The translations under genes and the position numbers were made by a program. A DNA stretch of 64,000 bases from Lotus japonicus. Lineage: Eukaryota > Streptophyta > Magnoliopsida > Fabales > Fabaceae. The notes beneath the pieces were generated by a model. That model made no database searches and was not told where the DNA came from. It worked only from the letters and a program-made list of their open reading frames with translations. Positions 8,959-20,032 of the stretch are shown one piece after another (positions within the stretch are counted from its first letter, which is position 1; each line of letters begins with the position of its first letter). The stretch lies in NCBI RefSeq assembly GCF_012489685.1, contig NC_080042.1, forward strand, positions 3,412,501 to 3,476,500, read 5' to 3'.

Positions 8959-11900
8959 ACCAGATTGAAACTTCCTATTACTGCTTTGAGCTTCGATCTT
9001 ATAGTTACCACCCCTGCCAAAACTCTACTTGCTAATGCTGCATGTATGTATTGTCCGGTAACATATAGAGATAGAGTTTATCATGCTAACCTAGTATGCC
9101 TAACTCTCAAGAACCTAGATGTTATCCTAGGAATGGATTGGTTGTCCCACTATCATTGTCTTTTGGACTGCAACCGAAAGAGAGTGGTATTTCCTGACTC
9201 GGATCTTTCTGAGTATCTATCTGCCAATCACATTAGTGTCTCTTTGAACGAAGGATCTCAAGAGTACTCCGTATTGCTAAGCTTAGAGAGTAAAGGGAAC
9301 CCGGAAGTGAACAATATTTCAGTGGTGAGAGACTTCACGGATGTTTTTCCTGGTGATGTACCTGGATTGCCGCCTGTACGCGACATTGAGTTTGCTATTG
9401 ACATTGTACCGGGAACAGGGCCGATTTCGATTGCACCATATCGTATCGCACCTGCGGAGTTAGTGGATTTGAAGTCTCAACTAGAGGATCTTCTGTCGAA
9501 GGGACTTATTCGACCAAGTGTTTCACCTTGGGGAGCGCCAGTCTTATTGGTGAAGAAGAAGGACGGGAGATCTAGATTATGTGTCGATTACCGACAACTA
9601 AACAAAGTAACCGTCAAGAATAGGTATCCGTTACCTAGAATTGATGATTTGATGGATCAACTTCGAGGAGCTGCGATATTCTCAAAGATAGACCTGAAGT
9701 CGGGTTACCATCAGATCAGAGTAAAGACTGAGGATATCCAGAAGACGGCATTCAGAACTTGTTATGGACACTATGAATATCTGGTAATGCCATTTGGGGT
9801 GACAAACGCACCTGCTATATTCATGGACTACATGAACAGGACCTTCCATACATTCTTAGACCGATTCGTCGTGGTGTTTATCGACGACATTCTGATTTAC
9901 TCAAAGAATGCTGAGGATCATGAGGGGCACTTGCGTCAGGTTTTACAAGTGCTGAGGGAGAATGAGTTATACGCCAACCCTTCCAAGTGCGAATTTTGGC
10001 TCGAAGAAGTCAAATTCTTAGGCCATGTGATCTCTAAAGAGGGTATAGCTGTGGACCCAGCAAAGGTAGAGACCGTATTGGCATGGGAATGGCCAAGGAC
10101 TGTGACTGAGATCATGAGTTTTGTCGGTTTGGCGGGATATTATCGTCGTTTCATCGAGAACTTCGCCAAGATTGTTGGACCTTTGACTCAACTTACGAGG
10201 AAGGATCAACCTTTTGCATGGACCGAAGCATGCGAAATAGCTTTCAGACGATGAAGGAACGTTTGACGACGTCACCTGTACTAGTTCTACCGCAACCAGA
10301 GGAACCGTATGGGATGTGTGCTGATGCAACATCGAAAAGTAGTGGCTTATGCCTCACGACAACTGAAGGTTCACGAGAAGAATTATCCGACTCATGACTT
10401 AGAACTAGCTGCTATCGTATTCTCACTGAAAATCTGGAGACATCACTTATATGGATGCAATTTCACCATATTTAGTGATCATAAGAGTTTGAAGTACTTG
10501 TTTGAGCAGAAGGAGCTGAACATGAGACAATGACGGTGGATGGAATTTCTCAAGGATTACGAGTTTACCCTACAATATCATCCTGGAAAAGCTAATGTTG
10601 TTGCTGATGCCTTGAGCAGGAAGATGCATATCTCGTCAATGATGGTTAAAGAGCTGCAACTGCTGGAACAATTTCGAGATTTGAGCTTGGATGTGAGATT
10701 GTCCGAGGGAGAACTGAAGTTCGGAATGATCAGAATCGCCAATGGATTGATGGAAGAAATCCGAGACCAACAGTTACAAGATGAAATTCTACTTGGAAAA
10801 AGGAGTTTGGTAATTCAGGGTAAGGACCCGGAATTCAAGATAGGAAGTGACAATATCCTACGGTGTAAGGATAGAGTTTGCGTACCTAACAACCCTGACT
10901 TGAGGAGTTTGATTATGGACGAAGGTCACAAGAGCAAGTTGAGCATTCATCCTGGAATGAAAAAGATGTACCAAGACTTGAAGATGAATTTTTGGTGGCC
11001 AGGAATGAAAAGACAAGTGGCTGAGTATGTAGCTGCGTGTTTAACCTGTCAGAAAGCAAAGGTGGAACATCAGAAATATTCAGGTATGCTACAAAGCTTG
11101 GATGTACCAGAATGGAAATGGGATAGCATATCGATGGATTTCTTCGTGGCTTTGCCAAGAACTCAGAAGGGATATGATTCGATTTGGGTAATAGTGGATC
11201 GATTTACTAAGCCGGCTCACTTTATACCTGTGAGAACTACATACAACATGGAGAAACTATAAGAGATTTATATAGCTGAGATTGTACGCCTTCATGGAGT
11301 ACCGACCAGTATTGTTTCCGATCGAGACCCAAAGTTTACTTCACATTTTTGGGGAGCTCTTCAGGAGGCTTTGGGGACAAGGCTGAGATTAAGTTCTGCT
11401 TATCATCCACAGACTGATGGACAGACTGAGAGAACTATCCAATCATTGGAAGATTTACTACGAGCTTGCGTATTAGACAACAAGGGCAGTTGGGATAACC
11501 TATTGCCATTGATTGAGTTCACTTACAACAACAGTTTTCATACGAGCATAGGTATAGCACCGTATGAAGCTTTGTATGGTCGCAAGTGTCGAACCCCTTT
11601 GTGTTGGTATCAAAATGGAGAGAATCTGTTAGTAGGACCAGAACTTCTGCAACAGACAATCGAGAAGATCAAGCAGATCAGAGAGAAAATGAAGACTTCT
11701 TAGAGTAGACAGAAGAGTTATGCCAATTAGAGGCGCAGAACTCTAGAATTTGAAGAAGGAGATCATGTATTTCTGCGAGTTACACAGACTACGGGAGTTG
11801 GTCGAGCAATTAAGTCAAGGAAGCTTACGCCAAAGTTCATTGGACCTTATCAGATTACTCGTCGAGTAGGACCAGTAGCTTATCAGATTGCACTACCACC

Positions 11901-12177
11901 ATTTCTATCGAACATTCATGACGTATTCCATGTGTCACAACTGAGGAAGTATATTGCGGATCCGACGCATGTTATCGAACTTGATAACATTGAGTTGAAG
12001 GATGATCTGTCTTTCGAGACACCGCCAATTAGCATTGGTGACACAAGGATAAAACAGTTGAGAGGAAAAGAGATTGTGTTAGTGACGGTCATTTGGAACC
12101 AAGACACCGGTGATGCGACATGGGAGCTGAAGGAAAAGATCAAGGAACAGTATCCGAAACTTTTTACTGAACCTTAA
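8956..12177 (+). pseudogene. Tekay-2 pol: protease end, RT, RNase H, integrase
   Basis: Domains in order: end of protease ([17 protein letters not shown], about 9118), RT ([19 protein letters not shown], about 9550; catalytic [14 protein letters not shown], about 9875), RNase H, integrase zinc region (HPGMKKMYQDLKMNFWWPGM to CLTCQ, about 10950-11050), integrase core ([33 protein letters not shown]) and the C-terminal tail. Breaks: near 10250 the frame shifts, and the RNase H start with its first catalytic Asp motif is deleted between EEPY and GCVLM. In-frame stops follow at 10534 (TGA where Tekay-3 has CGG-type Arg sequence), 11263, 11701 and about 11731. The final stop is TAA at 12175. Encodes no working polyprotein. 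Confidence 0.9.
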
Positions 12178-12214
12178 GTTTCGAGGTCGAAACTTTCTTT
12201 TTGGAGGGTAGTAA

Positions 12215-15200
12215 TGTAAGACCCAAGTTTATAAGTTTAGAATAAGGGAATAAAATTCCTATTCACGATTAGGTTTGATGTATCGTGAAGAAAAACCTGA
12301 ACAAGTGTTTATTGAATGAAATAAATTTATGAAGGAGAAAGTTCAGGAAAAGGCTAAGGATTGTATCAAAGTCGATAAAAGTTATAGCACGATTAGTATA
12401 CGCTTAAACCTAGGGCAAGAGCGCTAGTAAATAGCTAATTTGCACTTAAAGACATGATGAAAACTAATTCCAAAATTCTTCAGAGAAATGTTAGAACTTC
12501 TCTTAATCCTTCCATGACAAGCGTTTCGATGCGAAACCCTGAGATATACGAACGTCCGATTCCAATCCTCGGAGGTTTGCCGAAACTAAAACCCTGTTAG
12601 TTCAAGAAACCTAGAATGAACGGTTGATGAAGACTTTTTCTATTCGGAGCTTCAAATGAAGATTCCACACGCATACACCCATTTCTATTGACGTTTCCAA
12701 TCTTTCTTCAGAAGGAAGTTTTCTCTTCTGACATCCACTGCAAAAAGTAGTTTTTCGGGTAAAATAGATTTACACCGACTTTGGATTGTTTACCTTAATT
12801 CCAAGAAACCTCTTTTGAGTTTTGGAATTCTGTCGCCAAAACCTATCTTAGAATTCACGGAGGATGGCGCTGGGAAAATCGAAATAGCGAAATTTTCATT
12901 TTCCCGCATTTTCCCATCCCCTATAAATAGGAGAAAAACCAAAAACTCTTCACCATTTCACCCAAACCCGCGAGCTTAAGGATAAGGAGGGGAGAAGAAG
13001 ATTTTCGCCGTTTCTTGCTTGATCGTTGCTCTTACAATTGCTACTTGAAGGTATCGAGGTATAGATGCTAATCCTTACTTCTGATCGTCAATTCCGTCGT
13101 TTTTCACTATGTCTTTCTGTGCTCTAAGTTTTGAGGTTTTTGCAAAACTGTCCAAATAACTTCATCTTTCTATCTAAACATCTTCCCTACGTGCCCAAGA
13201 GCATGTTTAGCGGATTACATTTCACCGATTCTCGCCGAATTGCCGCCGAGTTGCAATTCTGCTCCAAATACCCATTTTTAGACAAAGTTTCATCCTTTAT
13301 ACTGAAAACTCTCGACTTAGCTTAGCGTTAGTAGGATTAGTTGTCATAAACGTCGTTGGTGACGTCCCCATCCAATTTGTTTTTCGAATTTCCAATTTTG
13401 AAATTCTGAACTAAAAATATTGACCAAAATACCCCTGCGACAGTTTTCGATCCGATAATTTTTCCGAGTTTAGATTCGCCTTATTTACGACTAATGATAA
13501 CCTATGAACCAAGTTTGATCGAAGAAAAATCGGCGCACACAATTAAAGTGTGTGGCCGTGTGCTCTCCAAGGGAGGGGAGAATATTCCTTTTTCGAAAAC
13601 TTGTCCGATCGCGTTAGATTATCGTACTTCGGAGTATATGCTACTTCGTGTAACCTTAGTGAGTATTGAGTGCTGAGTTTCTGACTGATTATGATGGAAT
13701 TTTGTGGTTTTTTCGCTCTAAGGTTCATTTGAGGAGTTTCAAGAAGAGGAAGGCGTAGAGTGTGAAGGAACGCTTGAGGATAACGCTGGACGAACTGCAG
13801 GTGAGGGCTGCTCACTGAACTATTAGTTAATGCTTTAGGTGTCGACGAATTCGACTTGATTTACTGTTTATGCACTTGTTTGTGTTTGACTGGGAAAATG
13901 TTTTCTGAGGCTTCGGCTGACAATGATGATTATTCATCTCTTGATTGTTTTTGAGATTGATTTACATGCTATGTGCTAAATGGTTAATCTAGGATGTGTG
14001 ATATTTTCCCTATATGCTAAGTGCTACATGGTTAATCTAGGATGTGTTGATATATGTGCCATGACTGTTGGATTGCGCTAATTTGACTATGCAATTACAC
14101 ATATATCTGTTGTGCTACCGAGTGAGGATAACGGGCATGTTATGCCAAATTTATTATGAGATTTTGGGAAGTTTGACGGGACGAACGGAGATTCGGGCCT
14201 TGTTATTGTTTTAGTGGATCTAGACATTCTCTGGGAGTTATTTGGGATTATGGGATCTTTGAAACTCATAAGATTTGTGATAAAACTAAATGGAAACTAT
14301 TTTACAAGGAAAATTCATAAGACATTAAACAACCTCTAAATCTTTAAATAATGATAACAATCTCGAAGGAAAGCTTAGGATTCAAATCTTAGTTTTGGAA
14401 AATGAGAAGTGTCGTCGAGTCCAAGTGTTGAGGAAACTAATAAGTTCTGAGTATGTTGATACTCTTTTGCTCGAGGAGCAGTTTTGTTGTTGGGCTATCT
14501 AAAAGATAAGCCGGGAAACGAGTAGTTTCCGAGTATGTTGATACTCTTTGCTCGCTGAGCAGTTTTGACCATCGGATGGAGATGAGTCGGATGATTCGAG
14601 AAATCATCATGAGATAATGTGTTTATAATTAATTGTCTTTTGTCGCAGAATCGACATTTGCCTTAGGGTATGCTTTTAGAGACAATAAGTTAGCTAGAAC
14701 ACGTGGCGACGTGTCGAGTGAGGTCGGAGACGTTTGGCTAATCACTTTGTATTCATGCACACATTAAGAGGTTAATATACGGTGGGATGCCGGACCTCGG
14801 CGGATTCCAAAATGGTCATAAGACCTAGATTTCCACGTAAGAACACTGCAGTGATTCTTAGTAGCAGACCAAAATGGCAGACCTTCGGGTTTACTGCTGA
14901 TCTGACTACCGTTGTTGTTGGTGTAAGAGGCACACGGGCCGAAATGGTCTCACCGTGTCTGGTGTTAGGGCTGATCCGTTGATGCCCATCCCTCCGGAAT
15001 GCATCTTGTCAACCGGCATCTCATTCATGCAACATGCATACTGACTTAGTTGCCGAGTGTGATTGATACTTGTTAATCTTACTTGATGCATGTTAATTGT
15101 TATTATTGTCATTTATATTCATTGAGAGATATACAATGTTATGATGCTATTACTAACTACTAAGCCTAAGTAGCTATCCCTTAAACTGTATCTATTGGAG

Positions 15201-16097
15201 TTATTACTTACATAATTCTTTAGAGTTGACCCTCGCATCTTCTGTGTGTGTTATGGCGGACTACGCCCTTTGTCAGATGTCCATGGCGGACTGGTTTACG
15301 ATGGTTCACCCTTCGGGGGGGACTAGATTCGAGATGCTCGATCAGGATGACCCCGACTCATGGGGGGTCGACCCCGCTGACCACCGAGCGACTTACTCGG
15401 GGTGGATTATGGAGGACCGTGTCGACTGTCTGGGACACTTGACGGAAGGAGTGCTGAGGAGATACATTGTGAGCTTCAACCTGCCACCCGGCGTGCACTG
15501 TGACCCGGTGTAGGATTACCACCACCACCGTCATCTTCGGATGATGAGGGCCCCTCAGAGTAGGAGCCTGTGGGAGGGACTTCTGCGGCTAGCTCACCCA
15601 CTGTTGCTATCATTGATGACCATGGCTCGGGCCCTAAGACCGTGAGGCCAGCACAGGAGCGTGTCGCGGTAGCGAGAGGAGGGAGGATGGTGTACATTGA
15701 CTTAGTCGTTCTGGATTCCGATTCGGACGATGATCATGCTAGCATGTAGTCGTGAGTGCTGGTGTGAGCTCCTCTAGACAGGATTAGTGTAGGAGTAGAG
15801 TCATAGCTCTAACCGTCATGTTTCATTTGGGGACAGGGTAGTTTCCTGACCGATAGCTTTTTGTGTGGTTTATCTACGGAAATCACAGAGAGTTGGTTGG
15901 ACTAAGGGGTCTTGTTTTAGGCCGTTTGGGCTGACTTATTCTCATTTTTGAGGGATTGTGTTGCGGACACTTGACCTTCCTTTTTGGATTGTACATATTG
16001 CCTTTGGGCGTTACTTTCTGTTACTTCCCGTCACTGGAGGATACTCGTGACGTGGTTCGCTACTTACAGCGGGGGCTGTAATTATATATTGTACATT
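12215..16097 (+). repeat. 3' LTR of Tekay-2, main part
   Basis: Begins TGTAAGACCCAAG after the polypurine tract TTTGGAGGGTAGTAA. A TATA box (TATAAATA, 12922-12929) sits about 700 bp in. The LTR runs to 16097, where a CACTA element enters; its last 96 bases resume at 30019. The same LTR family appears inverted as the solo LTR at 22373-26736. A short open stretch at 15226-15513 and another at 15687-15748 (GGRMVYIDLVVLDSDSDDDH) have counterparts in that solo LTR. Confidence 0.88.
12922..12929 (+). promoter_or_regulatory. TATA box in Tekay-2 LTR
   Basis: TATAAATA in CCCCTATAAATAGGAG. Flanks match those of the Tekay-1 TATA region at 4980, which indicates a shared U3 core promoter. Confidence 0.7.
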
Positions 16098-16486
16098 CAC
16101 TACACCAGAAATAGCCTTTTACAGCGCTTAAAAAAGGCCTTTTACAGCGGTTTTGAACCGCTGTAGATCTCGCCGCTGTAAAAGACTCTACAGCGGTTCA
16201 AACCGCTGTAAAATGTTCCTTATTTCAGCGGTTTATTCAGAATAACCGCTGTAAATACGCACCTACAACAGCGGTTATGTGGCTTACTTTTTACAGCGGT
16301 TTTTATGTTTAACCGCTATAATTGAGTGATGTCCATTACAGTTTTTTCAGCCCCTGAATTACCCCTGTTCAGCCATAAGATCAACATTTTTCTAAATTAC
16401 AACATATCAACATTCAGCCATATATAGAATCAATATTTCCTAAACTTCAACATATCAATAATTAACCTAAACATGAGAGTTTTTGT

Positions 16487-16656
16487 CTAGGTATCTAATG
16501 TTAATTTTATATCATCATTCACTGAACCTCATTTTTCTAAAATAAGATATCATCAAAAGCTTAAAAATACAATAAGCACTAACAGAATTTAAATTCTAAT
16601 GTATGCAAGAGCATAATAACTCCACTAATCCAAAAATGAATGGCAACCTGAAACAG
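16487..16656 (+). repeat. Internal direct repeat of the CACTA element, copy 1
   Basis: About 170 bp running from AGGTATCTAATGTTA to GAATGGCAACCTGAAA is repeated at 17932-18098 with a few substitutions and small indels. The copies lie either side of the Ulp1 fragment, so they may record how that segment was inserted or duplicated. Confidence 0.8.
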
Positions 16657-17405
16657 CATATTTGATTATGTATCTTTCTAGACTTCTCTACCAAGTATAA
16701 TTTAGCATAACTATGCCATTAAGAAATTAAGCAAATGATAAAAATATAAATAATAGGTTACCATTGAGGAACAGGTTATACCTTCCAATAGCATTCAGAT
16801 TATGCATGATAAGTTCTCAAAAACCTGCATTCCTACAAAAGCACAGTTTGGAAACAAACATAAGTAAATGTCACCAGTCATGACAATAGAAAATGGTGGC
16901 CTCAAACTTAGAAGGTAATTGTTAGTTGCAAAAATCAATCTCCATTGGCAATTGAAGAGATGAGAAAGGAAAAAAAACAGCTCAATAGTAAATTAACAAA
17001 GCACTAAATCTTCACCCCCATAGTCCTTGTATTAGGATCCACATATAAAGTTGGCAAGACATTGTATTCTAAGCAACCTTGCCCAAACATATATAAACAA
17101 AGAGTGAACCCCTAAGAAAAGAAAAGTGACACTAAGACGTCCCTTGTCTACAATACTTAGAAACAAGATAAGTACCTGTGAGTTAGAGAAGGAAATTGTC
17201 TTTTTGGTGTCTTTAGCTTTGAAGAATATAAGTTGGAGGTGGAAGAACATTTGCAAGTGTTTTCTGGGGAGCTGGGTAGGTGGATGTTCTGTTAGTTTCT
17301 TCGCTTTCTCCTTAGTCTAGTCTTAATGCAATAAAATATAAATTTTGAATCATTTATTGGTTAGCAGACTTAGATTGAAATGTTAATGAGGAATGTGACT
17401 TATAC

Positions 17406-17643
17406 CTTTGTTAGCTTGTTGTTTTGCTCCTGCAATGCCCTTTCCCAAACAATTATCTTCAAAATACTACAAAACAACATAAAAATAGAGTTAAGTTACA
17501 ATTAGAGCTTTTAAAATCCAATGCGAACGCATATCAAAGTTTCTTACTTTCGTTGGGATCACAAGTTGTTGGTGAGTGATGATATCTTTCATGAACTTTA
17601 TCACATAATATCCGCAATCAACACTATTAGTCTGACGAGGGCA
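17406..17643 (-). pseudogene. Ulp1-like (C48) protease fragment in the CACTA element
   Basis: Two exons on the minus strand. The first (17643-17548) encodes CPRQTNSVDCGYYVIKFMKD, with the DCG containing the catalytic Cys of C48 SUMO-type proteases. The second (17466-17406) follows an intron with donor GTAAG and acceptor TTTGTAG and begins YFEDNCLGKG. Upstream catalytic His and Asp regions were not found, so this is a fragment. C48 domains are known passengers of plant CACTA and MULE elements, so it may be original CACTA cargo rather than a recent capture. Its orientation matches the BSH fragment upstream, so a joint transcript is possible. Confidence 0.72.
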
Positions 17644-17931
17644 CTACAAAAGCCAAAGAATAAACACTAAATGAATGCTGTAAACTCAGATATCTTTGTT
17701 CTATATAGAAAACTTCATATAAATAAATAGACAAGTTTATAAACAGACACTACTCCATTTTACATTAACTTAGCTACAAGTTATAGGTTGCCAGCTATAT
17801 CACGAGGCAAAGGATACTTAGCAGCTACTATATCACAAAGATTACCAGTACTTACATATTAGTGCGACAGTTCTGCAAACAATGTCTTGTTACTAGAAAA
17901 GCACTACAAACTTATGACAAGCTTGGATTGT

Positions 17932-18098
17932 TTAGGTATCTAATGTTATTTTTATATCATCATTCACTGAACCTCATTTTTCTAAAATAAGATATCAAAA
18001 ACTTAAAAATACAATAAGCACTAACAGAATTTAAATTCTAATGTATGCTAGAGCATAATAACTCCATCTAATCCAAAAATGAATGGCAACCTGAAATT
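17932..18098 (+). repeat. Internal direct repeat of the CACTA element, copy 2
   Basis: Second copy of the block at 16487-16656, with slight differences (for example a shorter AAGATATCAAAAACTT join). Confidence 0.8.
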
Positions 18099-18378
18099 GA
18101 TAATCCAACATATTATTTTCTTGTTATACAACACAAAGAAAAAGGTATTAACAACAAAAGCTTTCCCATCTACCAAAATCCTATGATGTTCCCAAGAAGA
18201 AAGATAATGGAAACTAAAGTTAAGTTAGCACAAGTTAAATTTTCACTTCTCATTCTTTCTTGGCGTTTCTCAGGGAGCATGAAGTTTTAACTTTTAAGTT
18301 TTAACACTACTCCAACATGTCCAAAATAGCAAGTACTGTGTGTGGAAGTATAACACATCATAATTTATTATTAGTGAT

Positions 18379-19901
18379 ATAGTTAGATATACTTACCCCA
18401 ACTTCAGGATCCTCAATACCCATGTCTTTGCAGAAGATTCTAGCTAACTCTTCAGGATCACTCTCAAAGTTGTTCAAGTCCTAGAATACAATGAAACAAT
18501 GATTTTAGACACATACAAGCTGAACCAACAAAAAAAGTGCAGCAAATCAGTTCAATCTCATGATATAACACCAGTTCTTCAGCCTTACCCATAGAAACTG
18601 GTCCTTTACCAGCATATGATTTACACAAAGATCAAGCTGGCAAAAGAAAACAACACAAATTTCTTAAAATTCAAAATTGCAAACATTTGGTTAAATGAAC
18701 ATAACCATTTACACTGTATTAGAGTAAGAAAGAGAAGAGACCTTGATGGGAATAATTTTCTCTCCAGCATACATATCCTGGCCTTCATACGACCGAAATT
18801 CAGCTAGCTGTGACTGATATAACACAAGCCCAACATACATAAACTCAACAGTAGATTCTCACATGCACAAAAAAGCAACAACAGAAGATTTGGTGATTGT
18901 GGTTACCAAATCAAAGAAAAGGAGCCAATTGATTCAGAATCTGAGTAACCAATGATGAAGTTATACCAATTGATTGAGCAATCTGAGTAACAAAAGGAGG
19001 AGGAAGCTTTAGGTCTTTAACAGTACGTCTTGCAAAGACACCCACCTCGTGATCAGGATCTGCAATTCAATTAATCAATCAATGTGGTGGTGGTAGAATG
19101 ATTGAACAACAATAAGGGTTTTGTCGGAAATTGAACCTACCGGAAGGGTTCCATGTGAAGGCATCTTTGTACCTCTTAGCGTCGATTTCAATGTCCAATC
19201 GAATTGGGACCAGATTCTCCGCCGTTGGCCTGTGCGGTTGGTTGGTTAGGGTTTTGAATTGTGAAACCAGAAGAAAACGGAAGAGAAGGTTCAGAGTTTG
19301 AACTTACATTCTGAACTTCACGGGGTTTCTGTAGAAAACTGAAGCGGGGGTTTTCATGCTTCCTGTGTTGTGTTGAAATCGAAGGAAAATCAGCAAACTC
19401 TTCTTCTTCTTCTTCTTGGTGAAGAAATCAACAATCTTCTTCTTCTTTGAACCACAGTTTCTCTCTTCTTTGAGCGGGATGTTCAATTTTTCCCAAAATT
19501 GAGAGCGGTGAAACTGAAAAGGGTTTACAGAAGGTTCGTGAGTGCTTTTTTCTATTTTTTATTTGATAAAATATATTATATGGGGTTTTCATTTAACAAC
19601 AAAATAATCTTAATTTTTCATGACAAAATTTCGTACAGCGGTTGACACGGAAACTGCTGTAAAAAATCAGGCCTTCCTATTTACAACGGTTTAAAGCTTA
19701 CACCGCTGTTAATGCCTCAGCTTATTATAGCGGTTATAAAATCAACCGCTGTAAGAAATCTTAAAACCGCTCCGTGCAATTTTTTGAGCGGTTCACCCGT
19801 AAACCGCCGTTAAAGAGGCGTTGTAAAAGCCATTTTCTAGTGTAGTGATTAGTCATGCTGTCAAATCAAAAAAAAAAATATTCACGTTTTTTCCGCTTTA
19901 A
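18379..19901 (+). repeat. Large direct duplication, copy A (CACTA right part plus LTR stub)
   Basis: About 1.52 kb from ATAGTTAGATATACTTAC to TTCCGCTTTAA recurs at 28556-30067. About a dozen substitutions, a 10-bp deletion in copy B and one or two single-base indels separate them by eye. Homology stops abruptly at 19902, where Harbinger sequence begins. Confidence 0.88.
18397..19357 (-). pseudogene. BSH: Captured 5' half of a SNF5/BSH-like chromatin remodelling gene
   Basis: Six exon-like blocks on the minus strand with plant GT-AG junctions. Exon 1: ATG at 19357 to 19308, FYRNPVKFR. Exon 2: 19229-19141, PTAENLVPIRLDIEIDAKRY. Exon 3 starts at 19059, DPDHEVGVFARRTVKDLKLP, then FVTQIAQSI. Exon 4: 18813-18742, SQLAEFRSYEGQDMYAGEKI. 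Exon 5: about 18630-18590, LDLCVNHMLVKDQFLW. Exon 6: 18480-18397, DLNNFESDPEELARIF, then CKDMGIEDPEV. This is the order of BSH/SNF5 (INI1 homologue), a core SWI/SNF subunit acting in the nucleus. The C-terminal part is absent. The junction after exon 3 looks damaged, because a canonical donor giving the family's IQSQ is not seen. Introns are kept, so capture was from DNA, not cDNA. A GA-rich 5' leader is included. Confidence 0.85.
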
Positions 19902-20032
19902 CAATAACGTCAAACCATATCAAGTATCAAATAGTTAATACAAATCATAATTCGTAGTCTTGAATATAATCATACCACCTTACAAATAAAAAGACATATC
20001 TACTAAAGTATCATAGATAACTAGGAAAAAAG

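Larger units (their letters stand above)
16098..19847. mobile_element. CACTA (EnSpm) non-autonomous element carrying host gene fragments
   Basis: The left end reads CACTACACCAGAAATAGCC and the right end CTAGTGTAGTG, which on the other strand is CACTACACTAGAAAATGGC. The element is flanked by ATT at 16095-16097 and 19848-19850, the 3-bp target duplication typical of CACTA elements. Subterminal zones (16098-16345 and about 19635-19847) are dense in TACAGCGGTT and its complement ACCGCTGTA, the usual transposase binding repeats. No CACTA transposase is present. The interior carries exons of a SNF5/BSH-like gene and a Ulp1-like protease fragment, both on the minus strand. It lies in the Tekay-2 3' LTR. 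Confidence 0.9.

Noticed and set aside
19304..19486. 60-codon minus-strand ORF reading KKKK through the BSH leader
   Set aside because: It is the GA-rich 5' leader in frame with BSH exon 1; the family start is the inner Met at 19357.
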